DNA of 64,000 bases from Psychrobacter lutiphocae DSM 21542 (GTDB lineage Bacteria; Pseudomonadota; Gammaproteobacteria; Pseudomonadales; Moraxellaceae): assembly GCF_000382145.1 (NCBI RefSeq), contig NZ_KB907640.1:1-64000 (forward strand), written 5' to 3'. Shown piece by piece: positions 8,872 to 17,379 of this stretch. The notes below the pieces were generated by a model. That model was not told the origin of the DNA and searched no databases. It saw only the letters and a program-made list of their open reading frames with translations. The first letter of the stretch is position 1, and each line of letters starts with the position of its first letter. The translations under genes were made by a program, and so were the position numbers.

Positions 8872-11133
8872 CTATGACTCATCTGACTTATTGCTTTTAG
8901 CTTTTAACTGAGTGTCGGGTAGGCGCTCAGGATCTAGTGAGCCATCAGCCTGTCTGGGCGCTTGTGAGTTACCATTATCTTGTGACTGAATTAACTTTAC
9001 GGAGCCTGCCCCCTGCTTTTGTATTGATTGCTCAAGCTTATTTGCTAGATCTGTTTCAAGTGCCGTTGTTGGTACAGTGGTCGATTTTTTCTCAGTAGCC
9101 TTAGCTTGGCTTGAGTCAGTCTCAGCTGTAATAGCCATTGTAGCAATTGTTGCTGTTGCTACGGCGCCAGAGGGCTTATTTTTAGATTGAGCATCAGCAT
9201 TTGTTTCATCCGAGTCTTTTTCATAGCTAGGGTCACGTACATCCTCAGAAGAGGGCTCTTTACGTTTTTCAGGGGCTTTTGAAGTTGAGGAAAACTGAGT
9301 GTTTGCACGCTCACGAGCCTGTTTTTGCTTTTCTGTCACATCCACATCTTTTGGTTGTATTTCATCCTCTATTACTAACGCCACAAGTTTGTGATCTTTG
9401 GTAATTTGGTTTTCTGAGCTGTCAGTAATGACGTTCAGATGGCCTTCTTTATCAATGGTGAATAACGGTACATACTGTTTGTTGTCAGCCTGATATTGGG
9501 TGTAGCTATAACTGTCGGTGATATTGGTGATTTTTACACGAGCTTTTTTCGATAGCATGCTTGCCATCTTGGTGTAAGTAACATCTTTACCGAACAACCA
9601 GCGTGATTTGAAGTTTGTGCGGCGTGACTCCCGATCTGCTTTGGTTTTATCTTCGGTAAATTTAAGACGATAAATTTTTTGTTCTCCAAATTCATGACGG
9701 TAGTGCAATTCAGACAGAGTGTTCATTTCTTTGTCAGTACTCATTGCAAACAAATGACCGATACCAATTAAATCTAAATGACGATCTGCATGATCTGAGA
9801 TAGGGTTACCAAAGTAGGTACGTAGTCCTGCCATACGTGCTTTGGCTATATTGGTATAATTATTATGTGCAACAAGGACATCCAAGCCTTGATCCTGTAA
9901 GGCCTCAGCGACTTTTAATGCCACAGGATTAGAGCCGACAATGAGCACTCCATTACTGGCAGGCTCGCGCACGCCAAGTAGGTTGCCGACCATTTTTGCG
10001 CCCAGACCCTGAATCAGTACGGTACCCATAATGACGATAAATACTAAGGGAACTAATAGCTCAACCCCTTGAATATCATATTCTTTTAGACGAATTGCAA
10101 ATAATGAGGAGATGGCAGCCGCCACAATACCGCGGGGGCCAATCCAACTGATCATCATTTTTTCAGAAGACTTTAAGTTAGATCCCATCGAAGACGCCCA
10201 CACTGATAATGGACGAGCGACAAACATCACAATTGCCAATAGTATCAAGCCTTGAAAGCCAACACTAAATAAGCTGTTTAGCTCAACACGGGCAGCCAAT
10301 ACGATAAATAGCACCGAGATTAATAAAACAGTCAGCGACTCGTTAAACTCAAGAATTTGCTCACGTGGGAAGCCTTTCCAGTTGGCTAAAGCAACCCCCA
10401 TTACCGTCACTGTCAATAAGCCAGACTCATGCTCTAAATGGTTAGAGATAGAGAAAAGTAACAGTACAAATGCAAGTGTAAAGACATTGTGTAAAAACTC
10501 TGGCAGCATATGGCGTTTGATAAGATTGGCTAGCACAAAGGCACCAAACATACCAATGATAGAGGCGATAATGACAATCTGAGCGAAGAGGAAGATACTG
10601 TTAGCTTCACCGCCTGAGATGATATATTCATAGACCAAGACCACAGCAATAGCGCCGACTGGATCAATAATGATACCTTCCCATTTTAAGATGTTAGAGA
10701 TGGTTTTATTGGGTCGCACACTACGTAGCAAAGGCATGATAACTGTTGGCCCGGTGACACAGACTAAGGAGCCAAAGAGCAAGGCAATTAACGGGTCAAC
10801 ATCAAACAATAGGTAGGTGGAGAGGGCGACAATGGCAATGGTAATAACGACACCGACTGAGACCAGCATTTGTACCACTTTGCCGTGTTGCTTAATCTCT
10901 TCAAACTCTAAGGTAAGTGAACCTTCAAATAAAATAATAGCCACGCCTAGCGAGATAAAGGGAAATAGCAAGTCTCCAAGCACAACATCTGGATCAAAGT
11001 AGTGCATGATGGGACCGACAAAGATGCCAATCAGTAATAAAAATAAAATAGATGGCTGTTTTAAATACCAAGCGAGCCATTGTGCTGCAATGCCAAGCCC
11101 AACCACGCCAGATAATAATAAGGCGGTATCCAT
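8872..11133 (-). CDS. Cation:proton antiporter (CPA1/NhaP type) with cytoplasmic nucleotide-binding domain
   Basis: About 753 aa. The first ~390 residues form a 12-13 helix Na+/H+ exchanger domain with the ion-site region CVTGPTVIMPLL and a following IIDPVGAIA, then a TrkA-N/RCK-like regulatory domain (from GVLIVGSNPVALKVAEAL, about 395-510), then about 140 residues of charged low complexity (Lys/Ser/Glu/Asp) with a short hydrophobic Ala/Thr stretch. It should exchange Na+ or K+ for protons across the inner membrane; ion choice cannot be told. I choose the ATG at 11133 because AAGGA lies upstream and the first helix then starts directly; the longer frame adds ten implausible residues. Single gene, long upstream region. 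Confidence 0.9.
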   Translation of the reverse strand: MDTALLLSGVVGLGIAAQWLAWYLKQPSILFLLLIGIFVGPIMHYFDPDVVLGDLLFPFISLGVAIILFEGSLTLEFEEIKQHGKVVQMLVSVGVVITIAIVALSTYLLFDVDPLIALLFGSLVCVTGPTVIMPLLRSVRPNKTISNILKWEGIIIDPVGAIAVVLVYEYIISGGEANSIFLFAQIVIIASIIGMFGAFVLANLIKRHMLPEFLHNVFTLAFVLLLFSISNHLEHESGLLTVTVMGVALANWKGFPREQILEFNESLTVLLISVLFIVLAARVELNSLFSVGFQGLILLAIVMFVARPLSVWASSMGSNLKSSEKMMISWIGPRGIVAAAISSLFAIRLKEYDIQGVELLVPLVFIVIMGTVLIQGLGAKMVGNLLGVREPASNGVLIVGSNPVALKVAEALQDQGLDVLVAHNNYTNIAKARMAGLRTYFGNPISDHADRHLDLIGIGHLFAMSTDKEMNTLSELHYRHEFGEQKIYRLKFTEDKTKADRESRRTNFKSRWLFGKDVTYTKMASMLSKKARVKITNITDSYSYTQYQADNKQYVPLFTIDKEGHLNVITDSSENQITKDHKLVALVIEDEIQPKDVDVTEKQKQARERANTQFSSTSKAPEKRKEPSSEDVRDPSYEKDSDETNADAQSKNKPSGAVATATIATMAITAETDSSQAKATEKKSTTVPTTALETDLANKLEQSIQKQGAGSVKLIQSQDNGNSQAPRQADGSLDPERLPDTQLKAKSNKSDES

Positions 11134-11903
11134 GAAAAATTCCTTGTGTTTGCAAGACATCATTACGATGTCGTTTTGTATCAGCTATGGTGCAGGCTTG
11201 TTTTAGGGGGTATCTTCAGTTTGTATCACTATCTTTTCAAAATAAAGGCACGTCCCAAGCCTGTTGTTTAAAAACCAGCTGCAAAATAAACACTGTCAAA
11301 AAAAGCCTAGTGAGTGAGGATACGCCTAGGCTCTGCTGATAATCAGTTATGTATTCAACATCTTGTATTTATTTAACGTCTTAATTGTTCTAGGTTGTGC
11401 AAAAATGACCTACCACTGTTAATATTTATCATTAATTGCATCTTAAAGCTTAATTCACAGAGCGTATTAACCAGGCTAAAGTTATGGTAGTTGCTAAGTG
11501 GTTGTTGTTAAGTTTACAGGATAATTATGATAATTAACGAGGGGTTAGTAAAAAAAACGGTCAAAAATAAGAGAGTCTGCGTGTTATGATATCATGAAAT
11601 ACCAAGATAAAGTGACCCCTAAAAAGTGACTGTTAAATGAGTCTCACCTTATGCTTAGAGCAAGGTTTAAGTTGGTATTGAAAGTCAGCTATCAAGCAGT
11701 GTCGCTTACACAGTGTTTACTAAACTAAAAAGCAACCGTAATCAGGGTGTGTGAAAGCTGTGCTATAAAGGATAGTCAAATTAGAGAAATCGCTTAAAAT
11801 TAGGTTAAATGAGAGATGCGGTTTCAACCAAAGAAATGATTTAAATAAAAAAGTTACTTTATAAAGCACCTGATATATTATTTTTATTCGGAGAATAACG
11901 ACA
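11134..11903. other. Long intergenic region between divergent antiporter and protease genes
   Basis: About 770 bases with no ORF that I can support on either strand. It should hold both divergent promoters. It contains one terminator-like hairpin on the minus strand (listed separately) and AT-rich DNA with a small palindrome ATGATATCAT near 11586. No tRNA or known riboswitch was recognised. Confidence 0.5.
11298..11332 (-). terminator. Terminator-like hairpin pointing toward the antiporter gene
   Basis: On the minus strand a 7-bp stem (AGCCTAG with CTAGGCT, 11326-11332 and 11304-11310, 15-base loop) is followed directly by seven T. It lies about 165 bases upstream of the antiporter start, so it would stop RNA made before the gene is reached: either a leader attenuator or the end of an unannotated small RNA. 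Confidence 0.45.
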
Positions 11904-13427
11904 ATGCAACAGATAAAAAAAGGGATGTTACGCCAAATAGGTGATAAGCAGTCCTCAAAACAGTTGGCTTTTCAAAAAAAGCCACTTCAATCTTTACTAA
12001 TGGGCTCAGCGTTGACGCTTAGTAGTCTTGGCTTGAGTATGGGAGGGTTAGCAACAGGCTTAACACTAGCTGCTACCAGCATCTTGCCAACCACAGCACA
12101 AGCAGCAGTAGTTGCATCAGACTTTTCAGATTTAGTAGAGCAGGTAACACCTGGTGTTGCTCGTGTTAATGTGGTCAAACAGGTCAGTGAAGAGGAGCTT
12201 GCCAAAGCTCAGACTGCTGAACTGCTACGCCAGTTTTTTGGAGATCGGGTACGTATTCCTGGAGCACAAAGAGCACCAGCTATTGAATACAGCTATGGTA
12301 CAGCTTTCTTTGTTACTTCAGATGGTTATCTATTGACCAATCATCACGTCATAGCAGATGCAGATAAGATTACAATCACTTTAAAAGATCGTACTGAGCT
12401 TGATGCAACCTTGGTTGGGAGTGATGAACGTTCAGACGTGGCTGTGTTGAAGGTTGAGCCTGTAAGCGGAAAATCTTATCCAGCATTACCTATGGGTGAC
12501 TCTAGCAAGATACGGGTAGGAGAGCCTGTGTTGGCTATTGGTTCACCGTTTGGCTTTGACTACTCTGCATCGGCAGGTATTGTCAGTGCCAACTCACGCA
12601 ACTTCTCTCGCAATACTAGTGTGCCTTTCATTCAGACAGATGTTGCGTTAAATCCAGGTAACTCAGGAGGCCCTTTATTTAATAGAAATGGTGAGGTTAT
12701 CGGCATTAACTCGCGAATCTTTAGCGGTACAGGCGGATATATGGGATTGTCTTTTTCAATCCCTATTAATGAGGCCGTTAATATTTACCAACAGTTAAAA
12801 CAGACTGGTGTGGTCTCACGAGCATATCTTGGTGTATTTCCCCAAGATATAGATCGCAACTTAGCGGAAGCTTATGGGCTGAGTAAGCCACAAGGGGCGC
12901 TACTGATTAAAATATCTCCAGAGTCACCAGCCGAAAAATCAGGCTTGCAGACAGGGGATATCATTACCCATTATAACGGTAAGCTTATCTTAGAGGCAGC
13001 TGATCTGGTGAATGAGGTGGGGCGCACTAAGCCTGGTGATCGCTTTAGTGCGAAAGTGCTACGTAATGGTAAAACCATGACTATTACTGGTCAAGTAGCG
13101 TCATATCCAGGTGATGTCGTGTCAGATACCAATGCTAAGGCTAACGATACTAGGTTGCGCTTGGGCATTAGTATTCAAGCTATTCCACGTGCAAGTCAAG
13201 CTCAGCTTGGTGCAACAGGAGTATTAATTACTGAGGTAGATCCAACTGGTCTGGCAGCACGTGCAGGCTTACGTCCTGGTGATGTAATTACCAACTTGCA
13301 TCAAAAGCCGATTGCTAGCATTGAAGACTTCCAAAGAGCCTTAGCACAGCTTCCTAGAGAAGGGGTGGTGACCATTGAGGTCATTCGTCAAGGTATTCCA
13401 GCGATTATAGGTCTGCGCTTGAGCTAA
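11904..13427 (+). CDS. degP: Periplasmic serine endoprotease, DegP/HtrA (MucD-like)
   Basis: 507 aa. A long signal peptide ends near AQA (residue 67). The trypsin-like domain carries the full triad: His148 in NHHV, Asp178 in RSDVAVLK and Ser254 in NPGNSGGP. Two PDZ domains follow (about 295-390 and 410-505). Such proteins degrade or refold misfolded envelope proteins. GGAGAA precedes the ATG at 11904. The gene is monocistronic with a long upstream region where stress-responsive control would be expected, but I could not identify an extracytoplasmic sigma-factor promoter. DegP, DegQ and MucD cannot be told apart with certainty; the two PDZ domains rule out DegS. Confidence 0.93.
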   Translation: MQQIKKGMLRQIGDKQSSKQLAFQKKPLQSLLMGSALTLSSLGLSMGGLATGLTLAATSILPTTAQAAVVASDFSDLVEQVTPGVARVNVVKQVSEEELAKAQTAELLRQFFGDRVRIPGAQRAPAIEYSYGTAFFVTSDGYLLTNHHVIADADKITITLKDRTELDATLVGSDERSDVAVLKVEPVSGKSYPALPMGDSSKIRVGEPVLAIGSPFGFDYSASAGIVSANSRNFSRNTSVPFIQTDVALNPGNSGGPLFNRNGEVIGINSRIFSGTGGYMGLSFSIPINEAVNIYQQLKQTGVVSRAYLGVFPQDIDRNLAEAYGLSKPQGALLIKISPESPAEKSGLQTGDIITHYNGKLILEAADLVNEVGRTKPGDRFSAKVLRNGKTMTITGQVASYPGDVVSDTNAKANDTRLRLGISIQAIPRASQAQLGATGVLITEVDPTGLAARAGLRPGDVITNLHQKPIASIEDFQRALAQLPREGVVTIEVIRQGIPAIIGLRLS

Positions 13428-13516
13428 CAGCTGATCCGCATTTAAGCGAGATTAAGGATACGCCTTAGCAGGTGATGTATTAGGTGTTCATTAAGCCAAT
13501 ACTATTAAAACGGTTA

Positions 13517-13670
13517 GGCTAACTCCCCTTCCTTTTGTAAAGCAAGGGTCGGGGATCGACTTTTGGTAAGAATACCCCTAAATCTCTGAGGAGGAATAAA
13601 GCAAAGCACTGCTTTGCCTCGGTGTAAGAGAAAATCTATGATTTCCTATACTGAAAAAGGGGGAGTTGCC
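13517..13670. repeat. MITE-like element with imperfect terminal inverted repeats
   Basis: The left end GGCTAACTCCCC and the right end GGGGGAGTTGCC are inverted copies apart from one inserted T and one extra C, and the match continues into CTTTT/AAAAAG. The 154-base interior has no ORF but carries further short inverted pieces such as AAAGCA/TGCTTT. The size and ends fit a non-autonomous miniature element; I could not define a target duplication. Confidence 0.5.
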
Positions 13671-13778
13671 ATCTTTTTAAAAACTTTGCAATAGGTGAGC
13701 TAAAGATGCAGCCAATAAAGCGTGTTAGCTGCTCTTATTAGCAAGACAAAAACAAAGCAACGCAAAATAAACAGGCAT

Positions 13779-13811
13779 AAAAAAACCCTCAATCACTTCG
13801 ATTGAGGGTTT
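13779..13811 (-). terminator. Rho-independent terminator of the tRNA-Ala/tRNA-Glu transcript
   Basis: A perfect 12-bp stem (13783-13794 with 13800-13811, loop ACTTC) is followed on the minus strand by a run of T. It lies just downstream of tRNA-Glu. Confidence 0.85.
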
Positions 13812-13878
13812 AGTTGCTTAACGCTTAATCTTGATTGACTAAGAGTCAGTCAATTAATTAAGGATAAGCTCGAATAGG

Positions 13879-13954
13879 TGGTATCCCGTAGGGGATTCGA
13901 ACCCCTGTTACCGCCGTGAAAGGGCGGGGTCCTAGGCCTCTAGACGAACGGGAC
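13879..13954 (-). tRNA. tRNA-Glu (anticodon TTC)
   Basis: 76 bases with encoded CCA. On the minus strand it starts GTCCCGTTCGTCTAGAGG, has the anticodon arm CGCCC-TTTCACG with TTC, and the GGTTCGAATCC T arm. The acceptor strands pair with one wobble. It is the second gene of a two-tRNA transcript. Confidence 0.97.
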
Positions 13955-14101
13955 ACAATATCATGTAAACATGAGATGGTTTTACAACGTAAGGTGCTAT
14001 ATTTATAAAAATAAACAAGCTTTGCCTAGGTGCTTACGTTGGTGCCGTTGACACTCACTTATTATAACGAAAATTAAGAGAATATCAACTTTTCTTAGAA
14101 T

Positions 14102-14177
14102 TGGTGGAGCTAAACGGAGTCGAACCGTTGACCCCTTGCATGCCATGCAAGTGCTCTACCAACTGAGCTATAGCCCC
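14102..14177 (-). tRNA. tRNA-Ala (anticodon GGC)
   Basis: 76 bases with encoded CCA. On the minus strand it begins GGGGCTATAGCTCAG, has a CTTGC/GCAAG anticodon stem around ATGGCAT (anticodon GGC) and the GGTTCGACTCC T arm. A consensus promoter precedes it. Confidence 0.97.
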
Positions 14178-14194
14178 TCTCTAAGAGTGGGCGT

Positions 14195-14223
14195 ATTTTA
14201 GGAAACTTGAGGTAGACTGTCAA
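14195..14223 (-). promoter_or_regulatory. Sigma-70 promoter of the tRNA-Ala/tRNA-Glu unit
   Basis: On the minus strand a perfect -35 TTGACA (14218-14223) and -10 TAAAAT (14195-14200) are 17 bases apart. A C-rich discriminator follows, as is common for stable-RNA promoters, and the tRNA begins about 18 bases after the -10. Confidence 0.85.
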
Positions 14224-14351
14224 CCCCTTTTTTTAAATAAATGTAAATAAGTATGAATGAATAGCTTTGTTTATTGTTATTTAGGGAGTATAAGTCTCAA
14301 ATAGGCACTGTTGTGACCTTCTTAAGTGAAGTACTTACTAATTATTTACCC

Positions 14352-14459
14352 CACTCTCAACTTATTACAATCCATGGCTGGTGCTTTTAGCCTAGCGAAA
14401 CGTATTTTTAACCAAGCATGCTGGGCTAAAGCCACAGCCTACGCAAAGAGTTGAGAGTG
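14352..14459. repeat. 108-base imperfect palindrome (MITE-like)
   Basis: Outer arms CACTCTCAACT (14352-14362) and AGTTGAGAGTG (14449-14459) are exact inverted copies; inner arms GGCTG...CTTTTAGCCTAGC and GCTGGGCTAAAGCCACAGCC also pair. No ORF lies inside. It fills most of the gap between tRNA-Ala and the pirin gene and could be a miniature mobile element or fold as a long RNA hairpin. Confidence 0.55.
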
Positions 14460-14483
14460 AGGAAGTTGATTATAAATTGGGCG

Positions 14484-15371
14484 TTATGCTCCCTCACCGA
14501 AGCGACCTTCTTGATAGTCAGTGACCGCTTGCAAGATTTCTGAGCGTGAGTTCATCACAAAAGGTCCGTACTGAACGATAGGCTCATTGAGTGGGCGACC
14601 AGTGATTAAGATCACTTTGGTTTCCTCATCGGCAGAGCCTTCAATCACGACACCGTCAGCATCGGCATCATTAGCTAAGATGGCCATGTTTTTTAACGGC
14701 GCATCTTCTCCTGCGATTTTTGCTGAGCCACGATAGACGAAGGCAAACGCGTTGTGTTCGGCAGGAATCTTGTGGCTAAAGCTGGCGCCTGCAGGTAAAT
14801 GGATATCCAAGTAGGTTGGTTCAGTTACTTCACGAGTAACGGCACCCTCTATACCATGAGATTCACCAGCCAAGACGGTTACTTTAGTACCGTTATCGGT
14901 TTCAAATTTTGGCAAATCATCATTTTGGAAGTCTTTATACCAAGGCTTGTTCATTTTGTCTTTGGCTGCTAAGTTTAACCAAAGCTGGAAGCCTTCCATC
15001 TCGCCATCTTCTTGCTCAGGGATTTCTGAGTGAATCACGCCACTGGCTGCGGTCATCCACTGGACGCCACCATTTTCCAACAAGCCTTCGTTACCCGCAC
15101 TGTCTTTGTGGCGCATACGACCAGTGATCATATAAGTGACGGTCTCAAAACCACGGTGTGGGTGATCTGGGAAACCTGCGATATAGTCATCTGGGTTGTC
15201 ACTTTTGAAGTTGTCTAGCATTAAGTAAGGGTCTAGACGATGTTGGAATTGATGGGTTAAGACACGGGTGAGTTTGACACCAGCACCATCTTGGGTATCA
15301 ACACCTTTCCAAAGAAGTTCAATGTTACGTGATTGGTTTACTACGACGCTATTTTTTATTGTATTAGTCAT
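14484..15371 (-). CDS. Pirin family protein
   Basis: 295 aa bicupin. The iron ligands of pirin are all present: His70 and His72 in DHPHRGFET, His114 and Glu116 in GVIHSE. A second, degenerate cupin fills the C-terminal half. Bacterial pirins include quercetin 2,3-dioxygenases and regulators of pyruvate dehydrogenase; the sequence does not decide between these. AGGAGA lies upstream of the ATG. The gene is alone, between the tRNA region and a long AT-rich gap. Confidence 0.92.
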   Translation of the reverse strand: MTNTIKNSVVVNQSRNIELLWKGVDTQDGAGVKLTRVLTHQFQHRLDPYLMLDNFKSDNPDDYIAGFPDHPHRGFETVTYMITGRMRHKDSAGNEGLLENGGVQWMTAASGVIHSEIPEQEDGEMEGFQLWLNLAAKDKMNKPWYKDFQNDDLPKFETDNGTKVTVLAGESHGIEGAVTREVTEPTYLDIHLPAGASFSHKIPAEHNAFAFVYRGSAKIAGEDAPLKNMAILANDADADGVVIEGSADEETKVILITGRPLNEPIVQYGPFVMNSRSEILQAVTDYQEGRFGEGA

Positions 15372-15716
15372 GATCGTCTCCTATGTTTGTTATGCTATCT
15401 AACTGGGTGCTAATGGTATGACTTTCAAGGATTTTGAGTGTTGTGACTGTGTTACAAACCTTGGTTTAACTGTTAAGTATGGGTTTATTTATAATAATTA
15501 GGTTTATCTATGCTAATTAATACTATTTTTTATTATTTCAGGTTATTGTTGTTTATGACAAGGGTTTCTGACTCTAGGCAAGCGCTTAATATGATGTTAA
15601 GCTAAAGAATATAGAAAGTTCTATTTAATACTATTTCTATTAAACCGTTTTTTGTGTAAAACAAAGCTATTTAACATCAACTAAAGCTATTTAACATCAA
15701 CTAAAGGAGAGATATC
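15372..15716. other. Divergent intergenic region, pirin / amphi-Trp protein
   Basis: 345 AT-rich bases containing the two divergent promoters, no supportable ORF, and a perfect 20-base tandem duplication at its right end (listed separately). No clear operator was seen. Confidence 0.45.
15663..15702. repeat. 20-base tandem duplication upstream of the amphi-Trp gene
   Basis: The unit AAAGCTATTTAACATCAACT occurs twice, back to back, and the first bases of a third copy (AAAG) merge into the ribosome site AAAGGAGAG of the gene at 15717. It lies in the untranslated leader or at the promoter edge. Confidence 0.8.
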
Positions 15717-15992
15717 ATGGGAAGAGAAACCACCTTATTTAAAAGTAAAGAAAGAAGAAGCAAACAGGAAGTGGTTGCCTTTTTACGTCAATTGGCGGAC
15801 AAGATTGAAGCTGGTAGCTTGGTGCTGAGTAAGGGTAAGGAAGAGCTGGAGGTTGGGTTTCCTGAAAACTTTACCTTAGAAGTTGAAGTCGAGGATGAAG
15901 TTAAGCGTAAAGGTGTGCAGCACAGCCTAGAAGTCGAGTTGAAGTGGTATGATGGTGACAATCAGAAGGCATCTGGTCTGGTACTTAAATAA
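15717..15992 (+). CDS. Amphi-Trp domain protein
   Basis: 91 aa soluble protein. The whole length fits the small amphi-Trp domain: a basic start, an amphipathic helix (KQEVVAFLRQLADKIEAG), beta strands with alternating acidic residues (LEVEVEDEVK) and a final VELKWYD strand containing the tryptophan. The domain is known from archaea and scattered bacteria; no function is established. AAGGAGAG gives a strong ribosome site. A bidirectional terminator follows, so it is a single-gene unit. Confidence 0.8.
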   Translation: MGRETTLFKSKERRSKQEVVAFLRQLADKIEAGSLVLSKGKEELEVGFPENFTLEVEVEDEVKRKGVQHSLEVELKWYDGDNQKASGLVLK

Positions 15993-16048
15993 ACTTTATT
16001 AAGATATGAGCATTTGACAGTTTGTTTTCAGGTCAAAAGCTTTTTAGA

Positions 16049-16078
16049 ACAAAAGCCGAGCAGTCGCTCGGCTTTTGT
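16049..16078. terminator. Bidirectional rho-independent terminator
   Basis: An 11-bp stem (16051-16061 with 16066-16076) with a four-base loop, A run on the left and T run on the right. It separates the amphi-Trp gene (plus) from the peroxidase/iron operon (minus) and can end both. Confidence 0.9.
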
Positions 16079-16145
16079 TATTTGTTGTCTAAGAGAAGTT
16101 AATTATTCAGAAGAAGTTAGCTCTCCAGAACTAGCTATCCAGAAG

Positions 16146-17360
16146 CTATTTACTGGCTGAAGGTATCACAATATCTTCATAGCGCTTATCTGTTAAGGTC
16201 ATCATAAATGCGACTAGAGCGTCTATTTCTTGATCGGAGAGTGCCCGTCCCATGAGATCAACATTAGCAATGTTCTTATCTATCTCAGGCGCTGACCAAG
16301 GTTGCCCCGTCTCAGGATTAAGCTTGCGATTGGGGTTGTTAAAATGATCAAAAAATTCTACAACCGTTCTTAATTCTCGAAACACGCCATTGTGCATATA
16401 AGGAGGCGTAACAGCGATATTACGTAAAGTTGGTGTCTTAAATTTGCCTTGAAACGCTTCGGTGTTGCTTCTGGTATTGTCCATCATGCCATTGTCTCTA
16501 AAGTCAGGTGATTTACCAGGCAAAGCGAGTAGTAATGGGTTGCGTGGTACGCCGACATTACGAAAGCGGTAGTTGCTAAACGGCTCTTTGGTAGCGCTTG
16601 CCGATTTCATCATGTGACAATTACGACAGGAGACATCTGGGTCCTCAAAAAATAGCCTTCGCCCTTGATCCTCGATAGCGCTTAGAGTGTACTCACCTGC
16701 TAGGTAACGATCATACTTGCTGTCATAAGGGGAGAAGAAATCTGTCTTTTCAAAAGCTGATATAAAATTCCCCATTGCCGTAAAGGCTTGTGGCTGCTCA
16801 CGTGGATCACCAAGCTTGCGATACTTAGAGTATTGAGTCTGAATAAAGAAGATATCTTTGCCATAGACAGATTTAAAGGCATCAGCGTATATGGGGTTGT
16901 TTTGTAGGCGCTTGACCAACTCAACAGCAGACGGCATTGCCATTTCATTTTTATCCAGAGGTGGGCCAAGTGCTTGCTGGGCATGAGTGGCACTGCGCCC
17001 GTCCCAAAACTGGCCACCGACAAACTCTTGTAGCTGTTGATCAAAGTGGAAGGTTGGGCTGGCATTGGTATAGCTGATGGTTGGTGTATTGCGAACACCA
17101 AAAGACTTACCATCTGCTCCTCGTGATACGATGCCATTAGCGATGGTTTTGCGCTGATCAGTAAAGGCATTGGTGGGATCATGGCAAGTGGCACAAGACA
17201 TGGTACGGTTAAACGATAAATCAGTATCAAAAAACAGTAACCTACCGACTTCGGCATCTGTTAATTCAGTTGCAAATACTGCTTGTGATCCAAGAAGTAG
17301 CATAGAGGCTGACATAGCACTGGAGAGTGCAAATTTCCAGAGCCTGCTGGCATGTTTCAT
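16146..17360 (-). CDS. Di-haem cytochrome c peroxidase family protein (CcpA/MauG-like)
   Basis: 404 aa with a signal peptide ending near VFA (residue 30). Two c-type haem motifs are present: CATCH (Cys56, Cys59, His60) and CRNCH (Cys245, Cys248, His249). Family members reduce hydrogen peroxide in the periplasm or carry out MauG-type oxidations. Position is telling: it starts 19 bases after the FTR1 permease stop, so it is probably the last gene of the iron-uptake operon, where a haem redox protein could oxidise Fe(II) or act as electron sink. That role is inference. The AGGA ribosome site fits the start. Confidence 0.88.
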   Translation of the reverse strand: MKHASRLWKFALSSAMSASMLLLGSQAVFATELTDAEVGRLLFFDTDLSFNRTMSCATCHDPTNAFTDQRKTIANGIVSRGADGKSFGVRNTPTISYTNASPTFHFDQQLQEFVGGQFWDGRSATHAQQALGPPLDKNEMAMPSAVELVKRLQNNPIYADAFKSVYGKDIFFIQTQYSKYRKLGDPREQPQAFTAMGNFISAFEKTDFFSPYDSKYDRYLAGEYTLSAIEDQGRRLFFEDPDVSCRNCHMMKSASATKEPFSNYRFRNVGVPRNPLLLALPGKSPDFRDNGMMDNTRSNTEAFQGKFKTPTLRNIAVTPPYMHNGVFRELRTVVEFFDHFNNPNRKLNPETGQPWSAPEIDKNIANVDLMGRALSDQEIDALVAFMMTLTDKRYEDIVIPSASK

Positions 17361-17379
17361 AGTATCCTACCTTTTTTGA

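Noticed and set aside
16700-17257. 185-codon minus-strand ORF inside the di-haem peroxidase gene
   Set aside because: Shadow frame; the other frame has two haem motifs and a signal peptide.
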